Shown here in pieces: positions 1-7,468 of a stretch of DNA of 13,057 nucleotides. The translations under genes were made by a program, and so were the position numbers. Position 1 is the stretch's first letter; each line of letters opens with the position of its first letter. Source of the DNA: an uncultured Eubacteriales bacterium (lineage in GTDB: Bacteria; Bacillota; Clostridia; Monoglobales; Monoglobaceae); the NCBI GenBank assembly GCA_900552305.1, contig URZD01000040.1:1-13057 (forward strand), written 5' to 3'. The notes below the pieces were generated by a model. The model was given only the letters and a program-made list of their open reading frames with translations. It ran no database searches and had not been told where the DNA came from.

Positions 1-1280
1 TTAATGCAGGCAGGGCTGACCTTTGCCAAACCCGCCGCCGACAGAAACAAATATCCGTCGCAAAGCCGCATTTGCAGCGGCTGCTCCGGTGACCCCGCAA
101 CAGGAGTAAAGCTCATACCGGAATCTGTTGTTTCAAAAAGACCTTTTCCCGCAGTTGCCACATATGCGTGTGCAGTGTTACCCGCCGCGTCCTTCTTGCT
201 CGGGTCAAACAGAATTGCGCCGATTTCGTAGCCCTCCGCAGCCTTCTGAATGCTTGCGCTCTGCGTCCAGTTCTTTCCGCCGTCTTTGGTTATCCAAAGT
301 CCCTGCTCGGTTGTTCCGGTGTAGACTATATCCGAATTATGCGGATCTACTGCCAGCGACTCGCCCGAGGTTCTGATGCCTGTTCCGTAACACTCTGTGT
401 CAAGCATTTTTGTCCAGCTTTTGCCGCGGTCAGTTGATTTGAAAACACCGTTGCCGTTTCCTTTGAATGTACCTAATCTCGCCCAAAGCACATCCTTGTT
501 GTTCGGATCGACCGCAAAACCGGTACAGCCGCCCGCGGTATTTCTTTCCTCGTACGGAAAAACCATCGAAAGCTGCGTAAACGTTCTGCTTTCCGGGTTC
601 CAGCGGTACACGCCGCCAACGTCCGTTCTTGCGTATTTTATGTCCGGATCAAGCGGATGCTCGATAATTCCGCAGATAAAGCCCTCCGCGCCGAGGTACA
701 TCTTTCCGAACCTGAATTCGGTCGCTGATTTCAGCTTTTCGATTACGCTCTTATTCGGATTTTCTATTGCGCTGTTTTCTGAAATTATAATCAGCTCTTT
801 ATCATCGTACACATACTTGCCCATTACCTTTGCCACGTCCGCAGCCGGAGCATACATACATTTCAGCAGATATTTCACATTATGCGCCGCGCCCTCGGCA
901 AGCGGCTCATCGGCGCGCACCGTAAAGCTCTTTCCGTCTGCGGAAACACTATATTCCTTGTCATTCACCTTTGTAATACTCGCGCCCAGACCGGTCAGTG
1001 TATATTCAAGAGGTATATATGACTCACCGTCGATAATGCGCGGCATAATTTCGTAATACGATTCGTCCATATCCGACCTAAGACCGTTTACAAAGCCTTG
1101 GGTATTACCTATTCTGAGTACAACGCCGCTGTCGATATATTCTTTGGTTGCGCTGTCGGAAAATTCTGGCTGAACACTATATACCGTTCCTGCGGGACTG
1201 CCGCCCGCGTATGCAGAAGCGCTGCACAGCTGCAGCGCCGCAAGCGCAAGCGCAGCCCTTTTTATAAATCCTTTTTTCAT
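1..1280 (-). CDS. Secreted GH74-like beta-propeller glycoside hydrolase with N-terminal stalk domain (3' part outside window)
   Basis: 426 codons are visible and the frame is still open at base 1. Start ATG at 1280, with AAGGAGG six bases upstream and 21 bp after the permease stop, so it is the last operon gene visible. Residues 1-25 form a signal peptide (KKGFIKR, then an Ala/Leu core). Residues about 54-170 resemble the copper-amine-oxidase-N/stalk domain (PRIIDGESYIPLE at 80-92, then LGASI). The propeller starts near 195. YARTDVGGVYRWN at 216-228 matches the N-terminal signature of GH74 endo-xyloglucanases, in which the Asp of RTD is the catalytic base (here D220). BNR/Asp-box repeats follow: STDRGKSWT (282-290), TKDGGKNWT (331-339) and TTDSGMSFT (384-392). 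The second catalytic Asp would lie outside the window. Seen: signal peptide, stalk-like segment, GH74 signature. Inferred: extracellular cleavage of a beta-glucan-type polysaccharide such as xyloglucan. A GH74-related protein of other specificity is possible. Confidence 0.82.
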   Translation of the reverse strand, partial: MKKGFIKRAALALAALQLCSASAYAGGSPAGTVYSVQPEFSDSATKEYIDSGVVLRIGNTQGFVNGLRSDMDESYYEIMPRIIDGESYIPLEYTLTGLGASITKVNDKEYSVSADGKSFTVRADEPLAEGAAHNVKYLLKCMYAPAADVAKVMGKYVYDDKELIIISENSAIENPNKSVIEKLKSATEFRFGKMYLGAEGFICGIIEHPLDPDIKYARTDVGGVYRWNPESRTFTQLSMVFPYEERNTAGGCTGFAVDPNNKDVLWARLGTFKGNGNGVFKSTDRGKSWTKMLDTECYGTGIRTSGESLAVDPHNSDIVYTGTTEQGLWITKDGGKNWTQSASIQKAAEGYEIGAILFDPSKKDAAGNTAHAYVATAGKGLFETTDSGMSFTPVAGSPEQPLQMRLCDGYLFLSAAGLAKVSPACI

Positions 1281-1301
1281 TCGCTGCCTCCTTAAATGTA
1301 A

Positions 1302-2240
1302 TTAACCTTTAACAGAGCCTACTACCATACCTTTTACAAAATACTTCTGGAAGAACGGGTACACGAACAGTATCGGTCCCATTGTAAGCACGCACATTGC
1401 AAATCTTGTTGTTTCGGACGGGATTTTAAGAGCGTCCGCCTGTGAAGCGCTCAGAATATTATTTTTTGACAACGCCTCGATATTCAGGAATATAATTTGC
1501 AGATAATACTGAAGGTTATAAAGGTTCGGCTTTGTTATAAGCATCATCGGAAGATAGAAATCGTTCCATATCCCGAGCGCCGTGAACAAGCCTATTGTCG
1601 CAACGCCTGCCTTTGAGAGCGGCACAATAATTCTGAAGAAAATTCCGAACTCGCTGCAACCGTCAATTTTTGCCGCCTCAATCAGCGCCGAGGGAATGTT
1701 GGTCGTGATAAACGTTCTCAGGATAATGATATTCCACACGCTTGCAAGCGACGGCAGAAACAACGCCCAAAACGTATTGTTTATATGCAGTACCTGTGTG
1801 CAGAGTATGTACCACGGAACCATTCCGCCGCTGAACAGCGTCGTAAAATAGCCGAAAAACGTAAAGAACGTACGACGCTTGTAGTCCTTTCTTGAAAGCG
1901 GGTATGCGTACATCAGATTTATCATAACGCCGAGAACTGTTCCGACAACCGTACTTAAAATCGTATTTCTGTATGCAATCAGAATATCTCCCGTCCCCAC
2001 CGCAGCCTTGTATGCGGCAAGCGTGAGCTTTGCCGGTATAAGGCGATAGCCGTTTTCATACAGAGCCGACGCGTCGGTAAACGACACCGCAACTACCATA
2101 AGTACCGGATAGATAAACGCAATTGTCATAAGTATGAATAGTATATGTAATATTACATTCTCTGTGGTAGATGCGTGCATAAGCGAGCTCTTTTTTCTTT
2201 TGTGTTTAACATTTTGTGTTGACACCCTTTGTAATGACAT
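1302..2240 (-). CDS. Carbohydrate ABC transporter permease, YtcP/LplC type (CUT1 family, second permease)
   Basis: A 312-residue inner-membrane permease of the CUT1 (type I) sugar importer family. It has a basic N-terminal tail (KHKRKKSS at 12-19), then about six hydrophobic segments beginning at residue 29. The EAA cytoplasmic loop that contacts the ATPase is clear: IEAAKIDGCSEFGIFFRIIV around 187-206, followed by PLSKAG. The C-terminus ends FVKGMVVGSVKG, typical of YtcP/LplC proteins. The start at 2240 gives the usual family length; its ribosome site (AAAGGA) lies a rather long 11 bases upstream, so a GTG five codons further in is possible. It pairs with the upstream permease gene (42 bp gap) and is followed 21 bp later by the GH74-like gene. 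It should form the membrane channel with the LplB-like protein. The exact sugar cannot be read from the sequence. Confidence 0.95.
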   Translation of the reverse strand: MSLQRVSTQNVKHKRKKSSLMHASTTENVILHILFILMTIAFIYPVLMVVAVSFTDASALYENGYRLIPAKLTLAAYKAAVGTGDILIAYRNTILSTVVGTVLGVMINLMYAYPLSRKDYKRRTFFTFFGYFTTLFSGGMVPWYILCTQVLHINNTFWALFLPSLASVWNIIILRTFITTNIPSALIEAAKIDGCSEFGIFFRIIVPLSKAGVATIGLFTALGIWNDFYLPMMLITKPNLYNLQYYLQIIFLNIEALSKNNILSASQADALKIPSETTRFAMCVLTMGPILFVYPFFQKYFVKGMVVGSVKG

Positions 2241-2269
2241 CCTTAAAACATTCCTTTCTGTGCCTGTTG

Positions 2270-2298
2270 CAGCGCACCCCTGTTAAAACAGTGCGCTG
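2270..2298 (-). promoter_or_regulatory. Intercistronic stem-loop between the two permease genes
   Basis: The two arms CAGCGCAC and GTGCGCTG are perfect reverse complements around a 13-base loop that contains a possible inner CTGT/ACAG stem. The hairpin straddles the last codons and the TAA stop of the LplB-like gene. No U-run follows on the transcript, so it is not an intrinsic terminator. A role in mRNA stability or processing inside the operon, tuning the amounts of permease and downstream enzyme, is inference. Confidence 0.5.
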
Positions 2299-3194
2299 TC
2301 ATAATCCAGTTTTCTTACAAGCGCATTCGAAACCACAACAAGTATAAATCCGACAGCCGAAGAATAAAGTCCCGCGGCGGTCGAGAAACCGACCTTTGAC
2401 ACATTTCTGTATATATAGGTCGCCAAAATATTTGTTGTCGGATAAAGCTCGCCCTGGTTCATCGGCACATTATAGAAAAGTCCGAGATCGCCGCCGAAAA
2501 TACCGCTTAGCGACATAATCAACTGTATACAGATTATACTTTTCAGCATGGGAACCGTAACCTTTGTCGCAAGCTGCCAGCGGTTTGCGCCGTCTATTAC
2601 CGCCGCCTCGTAATACTCGGGGTTTATACCCGAGATACACGCAAAGTATAAGACGCTGCCATAGCCGACGCTTTTCCACTCACGCACCAGAAATATTATG
2701 TACGGCCAGTATTTCGGCTCGCTGTACCATGAAATAGGCTTTATGCCGAGTTTGGGCAGAACCGACGTATTAAGTATGCCGTAAGAGTTTGCCAAAAATG
2801 TGTACAGTATGTATGCCACAATTACGTATGACAAAAAGTGCGGCATCATCGCAACCGTCTGATAAAACTTAATTGATTTTCTGCTTGTAAGCTCGTTCAT
2901 AAGCAGGGCGAAAGCAAGCGCAATAACCATACCCAAAAATATAAACGCAAGGTTATAAAGTATGGTATTTCTTGTAATTACCCATATATCCGGCGAAGTG
3001 AATACCGCCCTGAAGTTTTCAAAGCCGCACCATTCGCTCCCCCATATTCCCAAAGCGGGTCTGTATTTCTTGAATGCAAGAAATATTCCGACCATCGGGA
3101 TATACCCAAAGGTCAGTATCATCAACACACCCGGCAATACAAGTATGTCGAGCGCCGCCGCATCCAAAGCCTTTCTGAATTTTTTTAACGTCAT
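2283..3194 (-). CDS. Carbohydrate ABC transporter permease, LplB type (CUT1 family, first permease)
   Basis: A CUT1 sugar-importer permease of about 303 residues and about six membrane segments. Family hallmarks include LPGVLMILTFGYIPMVGI near the N-terminus, the strand WCGFENFRAVF, and the EAA loop YYEAAVIDGANRWQLATKV followed by TVPML (about residues 195-216). It ends with VRKLDYDSALF. A GTG at 3203 would add three residues. I prefer the ATG at 3194 because the sequence GGTGA sits about six bases upstream as a ribosome site and absorbs that GTG. The gene begins 14 bp after the solute-binding-protein stop (5 bp with the GTG start), so the two are probably translated together. Its partners are the preceding lipoprotein and the following YtcP-like permease. 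No ATP-binding subunit is encoded nearby, as is common in this family, where one ATPase serves several importers. Confidence 0.95.
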   Translation of the reverse strand: MTLKKFRKALDAAALDILVLPGVLMILTFGYIPMVGIFLAFKKYRPALGIWGSEWCGFENFRAVFTSPDIWVITRNTILYNLAFIFLGMVIALAFALLMNELTSRKSIKFYQTVAMMPHFLSYVIVAYILYTFLANSYGILNTSVLPKLGIKPISWYSEPKYWPYIIFLVREWKSVGYGSVLYFACISGINPEYYEAAVIDGANRWQLATKVTVPMLKSIICIQLIMSLSGIFGGDLGLFYNVPMNQGELYPTTNILATYIYRNVSKVGFSTAAGLYSSAVGFILVVVSNALVRKLDYDSALF

Positions 3195-3208
3195 TTTTTT
3201 CACCGCTT

Positions 3209-4669
3209 TTATTTACTGATTTTTTTCCATTCGTCATACTGCTTCTGTGCGCATTCAAGAACCTTATCAATTCCTGCCTTTTTGAGCTTTTCCTTGTAAA
3301 CCGCAAGCTCCGTATCGATATTGCAGGTTCCGTAAGCGAAGCGCTTCCAGTATTCTCCGACTATGCTCTGGCACGCTGTAACCTCTGCCTCTACTTCCTC
3401 GGTATTGAACATAAAGCCGTAATATTTTGAAGGCTTTGCCGCATCGTTGAATTCCTTGAGCATTTCCTTCTTTTTGGGATTATAACCGTCAAAAACATAA
3501 TTAATAAAGGTGTTTCCAAGTACCCACTGACTGCCGATAAAGTTGTAATCCTTAACCTTGTCAAGCGATTTGATTGTGTCTTCACCGGTTTTTTCATAGT
3601 GTATGCCCTCGATACCGAAGTTTATAAGGTTGTTGAGGTATTTGTCGGTGTTGAACAGCTCTAAGAATTTCATTGTACGTACGGGGTTTTCGCAGGTGAA
3701 CGGAATATACATAACCGATCCGAGTGCGTCACGCGCGTCCATTATTACATCCGAAACGGAAACTGCTGCAAGCGGATAAGCCGACTTAATCTGAATTTCC
3801 TCCAGTGTTCCCGAGTGTCCCTGGCTCAGCCAGCCGAATACCTGACCGTTATTTCTGAGTTCGGTAAGGTTTTCCTTGATAGATACGTCCGGGTGAATAT
3901 ATCCCAGATCATGCAGTCTTTTTGACTGCTCCGCAGTTCTTTTAAACTCTGAAGTCTCGCACGGTACGAACAGCTTATCCTCTTCCTCATCGGTAAAGCA
4001 CACAAGACTGCTTCCGATCTCACAAATATTCTGCAGGTTCATAGGTGTTCCGCTGTCGCCTATGCCAAATGCATACATATTCTTCTCGTTCTGCTTAACC
4101 GTTTCAAAAAATGGGAAAAGATCCTCAAAACAAGTGACGCCGCTTAAATCCATATTGTATTTGTCAGCAATATCTTTTCTGTAAACAAATATGTAATCGT
4201 GCGCCTTATCTTTGTTTGCCGGTATGCCATAAAGCTTTCCGCTGTAATAACAACCCTTGAGGAATGTTTCGCCAAGCTCCTCCATTGTTTTCGGAGCATA
4301 TTTTTTTGACAGTTCCGTAATATCTGTCGCTGTTCCCTCGCAAGCCTTTTGAATGTAGGTGTTTGCATTAAACCAGGCAATATCAATTTTCTCCCCGGCA
4401 TCCAGACTGTTGTTTACCTTTGTGTCATAGTTACCCCAGTCAACCGCCTCAAGCTTAACCGTTGCATTGATTTTTTCCTTTACATACTCGTTTACCTTCT
4501 CATTTACCATTCCCAAATCCGTTCCGAACTTACCCGGAATGTACCAGATAATTTCATATTCCTCGTTCATGTTATCCTCACCTTTTGCCGTCTGTTTGTC
4601 CTTGCAGCCGCCCAGGCTGAGCATTACCGCTCCCGCCAAAACCGCGCTTACCACTCGTTTCATCTTCAT
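3209..4669 (-). CDS. Extracellular sugar-binding lipoprotein of the ABC transporter (LplA-like, DUF3502-type C-terminus)
   Basis: 486 residues, with ATG at 4669 preceded by AAGGAGG at good spacing. Residues 1-22 are a lipoprotein signal: basic MKMKR, a hydrophobic core and the lipobox SLGGC with Cys22 as the lipidated residue, so the mature protein is anchored outside the membrane. The body is a family-1-type solute-binding fold (IIWYIPGKFGTDLGMVNEKV near the start; WFNANTYIQKACEGTATDIT). The C-terminal stretch with EYWKRFAYGTCNIDTEL and LKKAGIDKVLECAQKQYDEW resembles the DUF3502 ending of LplA-like binding proteins, which deliver complex oligosaccharides to LplB/YtcP permeases. It lies 15 bp after the large SLH gene, with no room for a separate promoter, and 14 bp before the permease start. 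Function as a sugar importer subunit is secure; the ligand is unknown, though the GH38 neighbour hints at mannosylated oligosaccharides. Confidence 0.95.
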   Translation of the reverse strand: MKMKRVVSAVLAGAVMLSLGGCKDKQTAKGEDNMNEEYEIIWYIPGKFGTDLGMVNEKVNEYVKEKINATVKLEAVDWGNYDTKVNNSLDAGEKIDIAWFNANTYIQKACEGTATDITELSKKYAPKTMEELGETFLKGCYYSGKLYGIPANKDKAHDYIFVYRKDIADKYNMDLSGVTCFEDLFPFFETVKQNEKNMYAFGIGDSGTPMNLQNICEIGSSLVCFTDEEEDKLFVPCETSEFKRTAEQSKRLHDLGYIHPDVSIKENLTELRNNGQVFGWLSQGHSGTLEEIQIKSAYPLAAVSVSDVIMDARDALGSVMYIPFTCENPVRTMKFLELFNTDKYLNNLINFGIEGIHYEKTGEDTIKSLDKVKDYNFIGSQWVLGNTFINYVFDGYNPKKKEMLKEFNDAAKPSKYYGFMFNTEEVEAEVTACQSIVGEYWKRFAYGTCNIDTELAVYKEKLKKAGIDKVLECAQKQYDEWKKISK

Positions 4670-4684
4670 AATAGTTCCTCCTTG

Positions 4685-7468
4685 TTATTTATAAATATAC
4701 ATTGACCTCGGACTTCCCCAAAAGTCATAAATTACCATTTCCGTACCTGTTCCGCCGGATACCGACTCGCTGTCAACCACTATATCATCGGCAGTTGTCT
4801 TTGTTACCGTTTCGCGCTCCTTATCTATTAAGTACACACTGAACATGGAAGCCTTAATGTTAACCGAAACATCCTGGAATCCGTCTTTAACATTGTTGCC
4901 CGACGCGTCCTGTGTATAATTGAACATTTTTAGATTAAGGATTTCGCCGTTGTTAAACTTTTTCTCCGCAACGCCGTGTGCCACATGCGTATTTGACACA
5001 AAGTGCATATCCGCAGCAGAGCTTTTCGGATTGGTGCCGTACAGCGATGTTTCGTTTGTCATAATCATTTTGTCACAGTCAAAAACACGTTCTATGGATT
5101 TCACCTTATTTGTGTTTGCATCTGCGGTAAGTCTGATTAAATCGCCTATTCTGTAGGATGACGTGTCAGCCAAACCGGAGGATTCCTCAAGATAATACTC
5201 CTTTTCACCCGTAGAGTTTATACAAAGGAAGGACTTGAAAACATCGCCGTCTATACTAACATTCGAAATCTGCTTCACAAGCATTACCTCAGCGCCGGGC
5301 GAATCAACGGTTTTACTCTTTGCTGAGTCGGTCTTTTTGACTATAATGCCCGCCTCCAACGACTTCTCATCATTTCCGTAAGCAACATTTACATACACAT
5401 AATCATCGTGCTTGTATTTCTTTGTATAATACGCCTCGGTATCATCTGTATCTGTCTTCGGCACATACAACCATACCGTGTTCTTGTTGCCGTAAAACAT
5501 CGGTCGCTGACCCATAAACGCATTCGGTGGTTCTCTGTATATAAGCGAGGTATTATCACTCGGCGCGGTATAAAGCGTTACAAGCTTATCCTTAACCGCG
5601 TCCGGAGTATAAATCTCTGAAATCAGCTTATCCGCATTCAGCTTATACCGTATAACCTGCGACACCGCTTTTTTTGCGGTTTTGTCATAAAGCTCGCCGC
5701 AGCCGAGAATATCCGCCTGCTTAACCTTTCTGTCATTCACGGTTACCTTATCCGCAAAACGGAAGGTTACCACGCTGTCGTCCGCAAGAACGTAAATCCT
5801 CGCCGATGCCGTTACATCAAGCGAATTGCTGCTTTGCGCTACCTTTATAAGATATCCGTACACCAATTCATCTGCCGCCTTTTTCTCCCATGCCGCAATT
5901 TTGCCTTCGGGGTCAAGATAGAATGTGTAGCTCTCACCGATTTTCATGTCGTTAGCTTTTGCCTCCGCCGACAATTCGTATACAGCGTCCGCCAGTGAGA
6001 TTTTATCCTTGTTTATCGTCTTTATCTTGCCCGCCGCAGTGTTGGTCGAAACAATTATTGTAACACTGCTGTCCTTTTGGGTCGTCTTTGTCGGAGCGAC
6101 AAACAGTACCGCATTACGCTTTATTCCTTCAACATCCATTGCCGCCGAATATGTGTCGCGCACAATCACATTGTCATAGTTCTCAAGATTTATGCTTGCC
6201 TTATTCAGTCCGTCATAGATAATCTTGTTCACGGTATCATTTACGCTGACCCAATATGTAGTGTAGTTCGTGACAAATGCAATTTCATACTTTCCGTCAG
6301 AGTTATTGTCAATCAGTCTTACATTTCCCGTCTTTGGAACCATGTCGTTCTCCTCATAGCTCTCGGAAATAAAGCCGTTATACATAACCGTTGTATCTGT
6401 ACCGCAATATATCTTTTTAGTGGTATTACCCTCGTAATATGTGTAATAGGGGTGGTTATAACCGACTATATCGTCAGCTGCAATCAGTTTTTCACGGTTG
6501 GATTCCGCCGCGCATATATATCTGACTTCCGGCTCATCGTCATCGGTATAGTATACGTCCGTCTTGCATCCAAGCAGATTCTCATATGCGCCTGTTTCTT
6601 CCTTAATAAACATTCCATCAACGGAGATGTAATTTTTCTCCGCATTAACCTCCGAAACCGACGCGACACCGTTTGTATCCATAATTCCGCGTTTTTTCAG
6701 TATTCCTAAAAAGTCCTCACGGAAAATGTTGTCACTTATAACAAGCTCATTCAGGTTGCCGCCTTTGAATTTAAAACTATGGCTGTTCAAAAGCGCGTCA
6801 AGGCACCGTACATAGTCCCCGTATGTAACAAAGCTGTCAAGGCTCCCGATTTTGAGTTCCTTCATAAGTCCCGTCTTTTCCGCCGCGGCAAGATATCCGC
6901 CGGGATAGTTGTCCCCAGCATAGCGACCCGCACCGAGCAGCGTTACCATTACCTTTACCATCTCATATCCTGTGAGTCTTTCCTTGGGTCTGAAATAGCC
7001 GTCACTGCCGCGCATGATTCCCATACCGTAAACATAGTCGATTTCCGAATAATACTCATCGGTACTCCTCAGGTCGTAAAACGGAGTGTTCGTCGACTCA
7101 ATAACCGTTTCGGTCTCATTCTTTGTTTCCTCGGTTTTCTCGCCTTCCCATACCCATTCTTCTCTTTTTACGTCATTTGTATAGCCCGTGTATTTGTCAG
7201 ACGCATCCGAGCTGCCGCCCGAGCCTTGGTCTGTCTGCTCCGTGCTTTTGTGCATAAGACAGCTTATATAGTACGCAAACTCGTCTCTTTTCACGGTTTC
7301 ACTGTATTTCTTTTCATTGTCCGGAAGTATGCTGAACGCTTTGAACATCTCCGACTTCCTGTCAAGTTCGCCGTCCGAGCCGTCAGCCGACACTCCAAAT
7401 GAACAGTTTACAGAGGTAAGCAAAATACCAAATGCCGCAAGCAAGCTTATAACTCTTTTATTCACCAT
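4685..7468 (-). CDS. Large secreted protein with N-terminal SLH domains and long beta-rich C-terminal region
   Basis: 927 residues from ATG at 7468, chosen because GGAAGGAG lies seven bases upstream and a signal peptide follows at once (MVNKRVISLLAAFGILL). The ten-codon-longer start at 7498 has no such support. Three degenerate SLH modules are visible: about 41-73, about 130-178 (FYDLRSTDEYYSEIDYV, then GIMRGSDGYFRPKERLTGYE) and about 188-228. An acidic Glu/Thr-rich linker (about 100-125) separates the first two. From about 240 to the end is a long polar, probably all-beta region with recurring GKI..I..D.I...D strand patterns and many Tyr/Asn residues; I recognise no catalytic domain. The first SLH gene overlaps this start by 11 bp, indicating translational coupling. 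Inferred role: wall-bound surface protein acting with the transporter, perhaps glycan capture. Surface location is well supported; the ligand is not. Confidence 0.88.
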   Translation of the reverse strand: MVNKRVISLLAAFGILLTSVNCSFGVSADGSDGELDRKSEMFKAFSILPDNEKKYSETVKRDEFAYYISCLMHKSTEQTDQGSGGSSDASDKYTGYTNDVKREEWVWEGEKTEETKNETETVIESTNTPFYDLRSTDEYYSEIDYVYGMGIMRGSDGYFRPKERLTGYEMVKVMVTLLGAGRYAGDNYPGGYLAAAEKTGLMKELKIGSLDSFVTYGDYVRCLDALLNSHSFKFKGGNLNELVISDNIFREDFLGILKKRGIMDTNGVASVSEVNAEKNYISVDGMFIKEETGAYENLLGCKTDVYYTDDDEPEVRYICAAESNREKLIAADDIVGYNHPYYTYYEGNTTKKIYCGTDTTVMYNGFISESYEENDMVPKTGNVRLIDNNSDGKYEIAFVTNYTTYWVSVNDTVNKIIYDGLNKASINLENYDNVIVRDTYSAAMDVEGIKRNAVLFVAPTKTTQKDSSVTIIVSTNTAAGKIKTINKDKISLADAVYELSAEAKANDMKIGESYTFYLDPEGKIAAWEKKAADELVYGYLIKVAQSSNSLDVTASARIYVLADDSVVTFRFADKVTVNDRKVKQADILGCGELYDKTAKKAVSQVIRYKLNADKLISEIYTPDAVKDKLVTLYTAPSDNTSLIYREPPNAFMGQRPMFYGNKNTVWLYVPKTDTDDTEAYYTKKYKHDDYVYVNVAYGNDEKSLEAGIIVKKTDSAKSKTVDSPGAEVMLVKQISNVSIDGDVFKSFLCINSTGEKEYYLEESSGLADTSSYRIGDLIRLTADANTNKVKSIERVFDCDKMIMTNETSLYGTNPKSSAADMHFVSNTHVAHGVAEKKFNNGEILNLKMFNYTQDASGNNVKDGFQDVSVNIKASMFSVYLIDKERETVTKTTADDIVVDSESVSGGTGTEMVIYDFWGSPRSMYIYK

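Noticed and set aside
397..1056. 219-codon open frame on the plus strand
   Set aside because: It lies wholly antisense to the GH74-like gene, whose signal peptide, stalk and GH74 motifs are clear; the plus-strand translation is low-quality Ser/Phe-rich and has no domain.
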